Assembly (NCBI GenBank): GCA_007135635.1
Contig: SLIO01000238.1
Span: forward strand, 1 to 5,914
DNA from: Methylomicrobium sp.
GTDB taxonomy: Bacteria > Pseudomonadota > Gammaproteobacteria > Methylococcales > Methylomonadaceae
Direction of reading: 5' to 3'
Length of the DNA stretch: 5,914 bases
In this document: positions 5,312 to 5,914 of the stretch, piece after piece
Layout: every line of letters begins with the position of its first letter
Position numbering within the stretch: the stretch's first letter is position 1
Notes under the pieces: generated by a model
The model's database searches: none
Seen by the model: the letters and a program-made list of their open reading frames with translations, nothing else
What the model was told of the DNA's origin: nothing
Made by a program: the position numbers and the translations under genes

Positions 5312-5340
5312 AATCTAACGGCTTTTGCCCGCTTCGGCAA
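5312..5340 (-). promoter_or_regulatory. Candidate sigma-70 promoter of the cas6-like gene
   Basis: On the minus strand TTGCCG (complement of 5335-5340) and TAGATT (complement of 5312-5317) are 17 bases apart. Each matches four of six consensus bases. Transcription would start near 5305, leaving a leader of about 23 bases that includes the strong Shine-Dalgarno. If active, it would now transcribe antisense through the whole transposase gene. Confidence 0.35.
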
Positions 5341-5542
5341 GCTTTTCAGGTTGGTTTATTTTCATTTCCATATTCATTGCGCAACCGACAGGTCTTTGTT
5401 CAGAAGAAAACCGGTTTTTCCTTCCTTGTCCAATAAGGATACCGAAAGCACTTCGCTTTATCCCGGCAACGAATTTCCTCTGCAGAAACTCCTATTTTCC
5501 GCATTTCGTCTTGATTGTACTTTCTCGCACTTATTGTCGATA

Positions 5543-5613
5543 GTTATTGAAATGCAATGGCGAATTGCCTATGCTCCGCAAGCGGAGTTTGAAATAACTT
5601 CGTATTTCATAAC
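5543..5613. repeat. 71-bp nested multi-hairpin block
   Basis: The outer arms GTTATTGAAAT (5543-5553) and ATTTCATAAC (5604-5613) pair with a single bulged T. Enclosed are GCAAT/ATTGC (5554-5558 and 5564-5568) and CTCCGC/GCGGAG (5574-5579 and 5582-5587). A competing stem, TGAAATA/TATTTCA (5590-5596 and 5603-5609), uses the right outer arm. The compact two-arm design suggests a folded RNA or a small palindromic mobile unit. No T-run gives a clear terminator. Confidence 0.6.
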
Positions 5614-5729
5614 GCTCGACTCGATTCACGGCACATCAACAACGATATTGCCCTATAAGCCCAGGTCTAATCAGTCACTAGCCCTCATACCGGGACGATG
5701 TGCTTAAACAAAAACAAAAAGGAAGCACT

Positions 5730-5914
5730 ATGAAAATTGGTATCCCTAAAGAAATACACGAAGGTGAAAAGCGCGTCGCAACGACGCCCGAGGCCGCCGA
5801 AAAAATCATCAAGCTCGGTTTTTCGGTCGCGGTCGAATCCGGCGCGGGTCTCGGCGCCGATATTTCGGATGAAGCCTATCGAAAAGCCGGCGTCGAGATT
5901 ATCGACGGCCCCGA
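5730..5914 (+). CDS. pntA: NAD(P) transhydrogenase subunit alpha, N-terminal part (runs off window)
   Basis: PntA is the NAD(H)-binding subunit of the inner-membrane proton-translocating transhydrogenase, which uses the proton gradient to make NADPH from NADH. The 61 visible residues begin MKIGIPKEIHEGEKRVATTP and continue with EKIIKLGFSVAVESGAGLGA, the opening of the AlaDH/PNT N-terminal domain. E. coli PntA has the same order (IGIPRE, RVAATP, LGFTVAVESGAG). Alanine dehydrogenase starts similarly, but the GFSVAVESGAG wording favours PntA. ATG 5730 has AAAAGGA (5717-5723) six bases upstream. The gene has no stop before the window edge; pntB would be expected downstream. Confidence 0.9.
   Translation, partial: MKIGIPKEIHEGEKRVATTPEAAEKIIKLGFSVAVESGAGLGADISDEAYRKAGVEIIDGP

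Larger units (their letters stand above)
5283..5729. other. Gene-free spacer between the cas6-like fragment and pntA
   Basis: No credible gene lies in these 447 bases. They hold the leftward promoter and Shine-Dalgarno of the cas6-like fragment, the perfect palindrome AAAACCGGTTTT (5407-5418), the nested hairpin block 5543-5613 and the pntA leader. I see no CRISPR repeats or tandem array. I could not find a convincing promoter for pntA. Confidence 0.6.

Noticed and set aside
5294..5707. 137-codon open frame (+) between the cas6 fragment and pntA
   Set aside because: It starts at TTG without a ribosome binding site, runs through the cas6 promoter and the multi-hairpin block, and its protein is Phe/Ser-rich with no recognisable motif.
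5283..5729. CRISPR array next to the cas6 fragment
   Set aside because: I looked for regularly spaced direct repeats of about 25-40 bases here and elsewhere in the window and saw none. The only tandem repeat is the two-unit 22-mer at 292-335.

Overview
The window looks like chromosomal DNA of a gammaproteobacterium. The evidence is the gammaproteobacterial-type GreB (N-terminus MSRWRPPQPKSSPYIT), a SlyD with an AHGH tail, an enterobacterial-type WecC and a Re/Si-specific transhydrogenase PntA. Moderate GC, AT-rich spacers and the type of dispersed repeat suggest a type I methanotroph (Methylococcales), but that is an impression from memory, not something the sequence proves.

Layout. (1) Bases 1-357 carry no gene. 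They hold a dispersed hairpin-rich repeat (copy A, 1-84, cut by the window edge), an 11-bp perfect inverted repeat (206-236), an orphan insertion-sequence end (243-267) and a perfect 22-bp tandem duplication just before the ribosome binding site of the next gene. (2) Bases 358-3795 are an ordinary housekeeping block: wecC (+) converges on greB (-). greB diverges from slyD (+) across a 100-bp spacer with a 12-bp perfect palindrome. slyD is followed by a secreted TraB/GumN-family protein (+). (3) Bases 3796-5282 are a rearranged accessory patch: a second, inverted copy of the dispersed repeat (copy B), then a complete IS1595/ISXO2-type element (4108-5154). The right end of that element abuts the first 40-odd codons of a leftward gene that reads as the N-terminus of a CRISPR-associated Cas6-type endoribonuclease. 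(4) Bases 5283-5729 carry no gene. They hold the likely promoter of the broken cas6-like gene, a palindrome and a 71-bp nested hairpin structure. (5) The start of pntA (+) runs off the right edge.

The main point of interest is the decapitated cas6-like gene. It keeps a near-ideal Shine-Dalgarno sequence, start codon and possible promoter, but its body is missing: the far side of the IS is repeat DNA, not the rest of cas6, and no target-site duplication flanks the IS. This suggests the IS inserted and an IS-linked deletion or recombination then removed the rest of the gene and anything beyond it. An IS-end fragment and a repeat copy also lie at the other side of the housekeeping block, so mobile debris brackets wecC-greB-slyD-traB on both sides. 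The intact genes do not form one pathway: WecC makes an activated sugar acid for surface polysaccharide, GreB rescues stalled RNA polymerase, SlyD is a folding helper, and PntA belongs to the membrane transhydrogenase.
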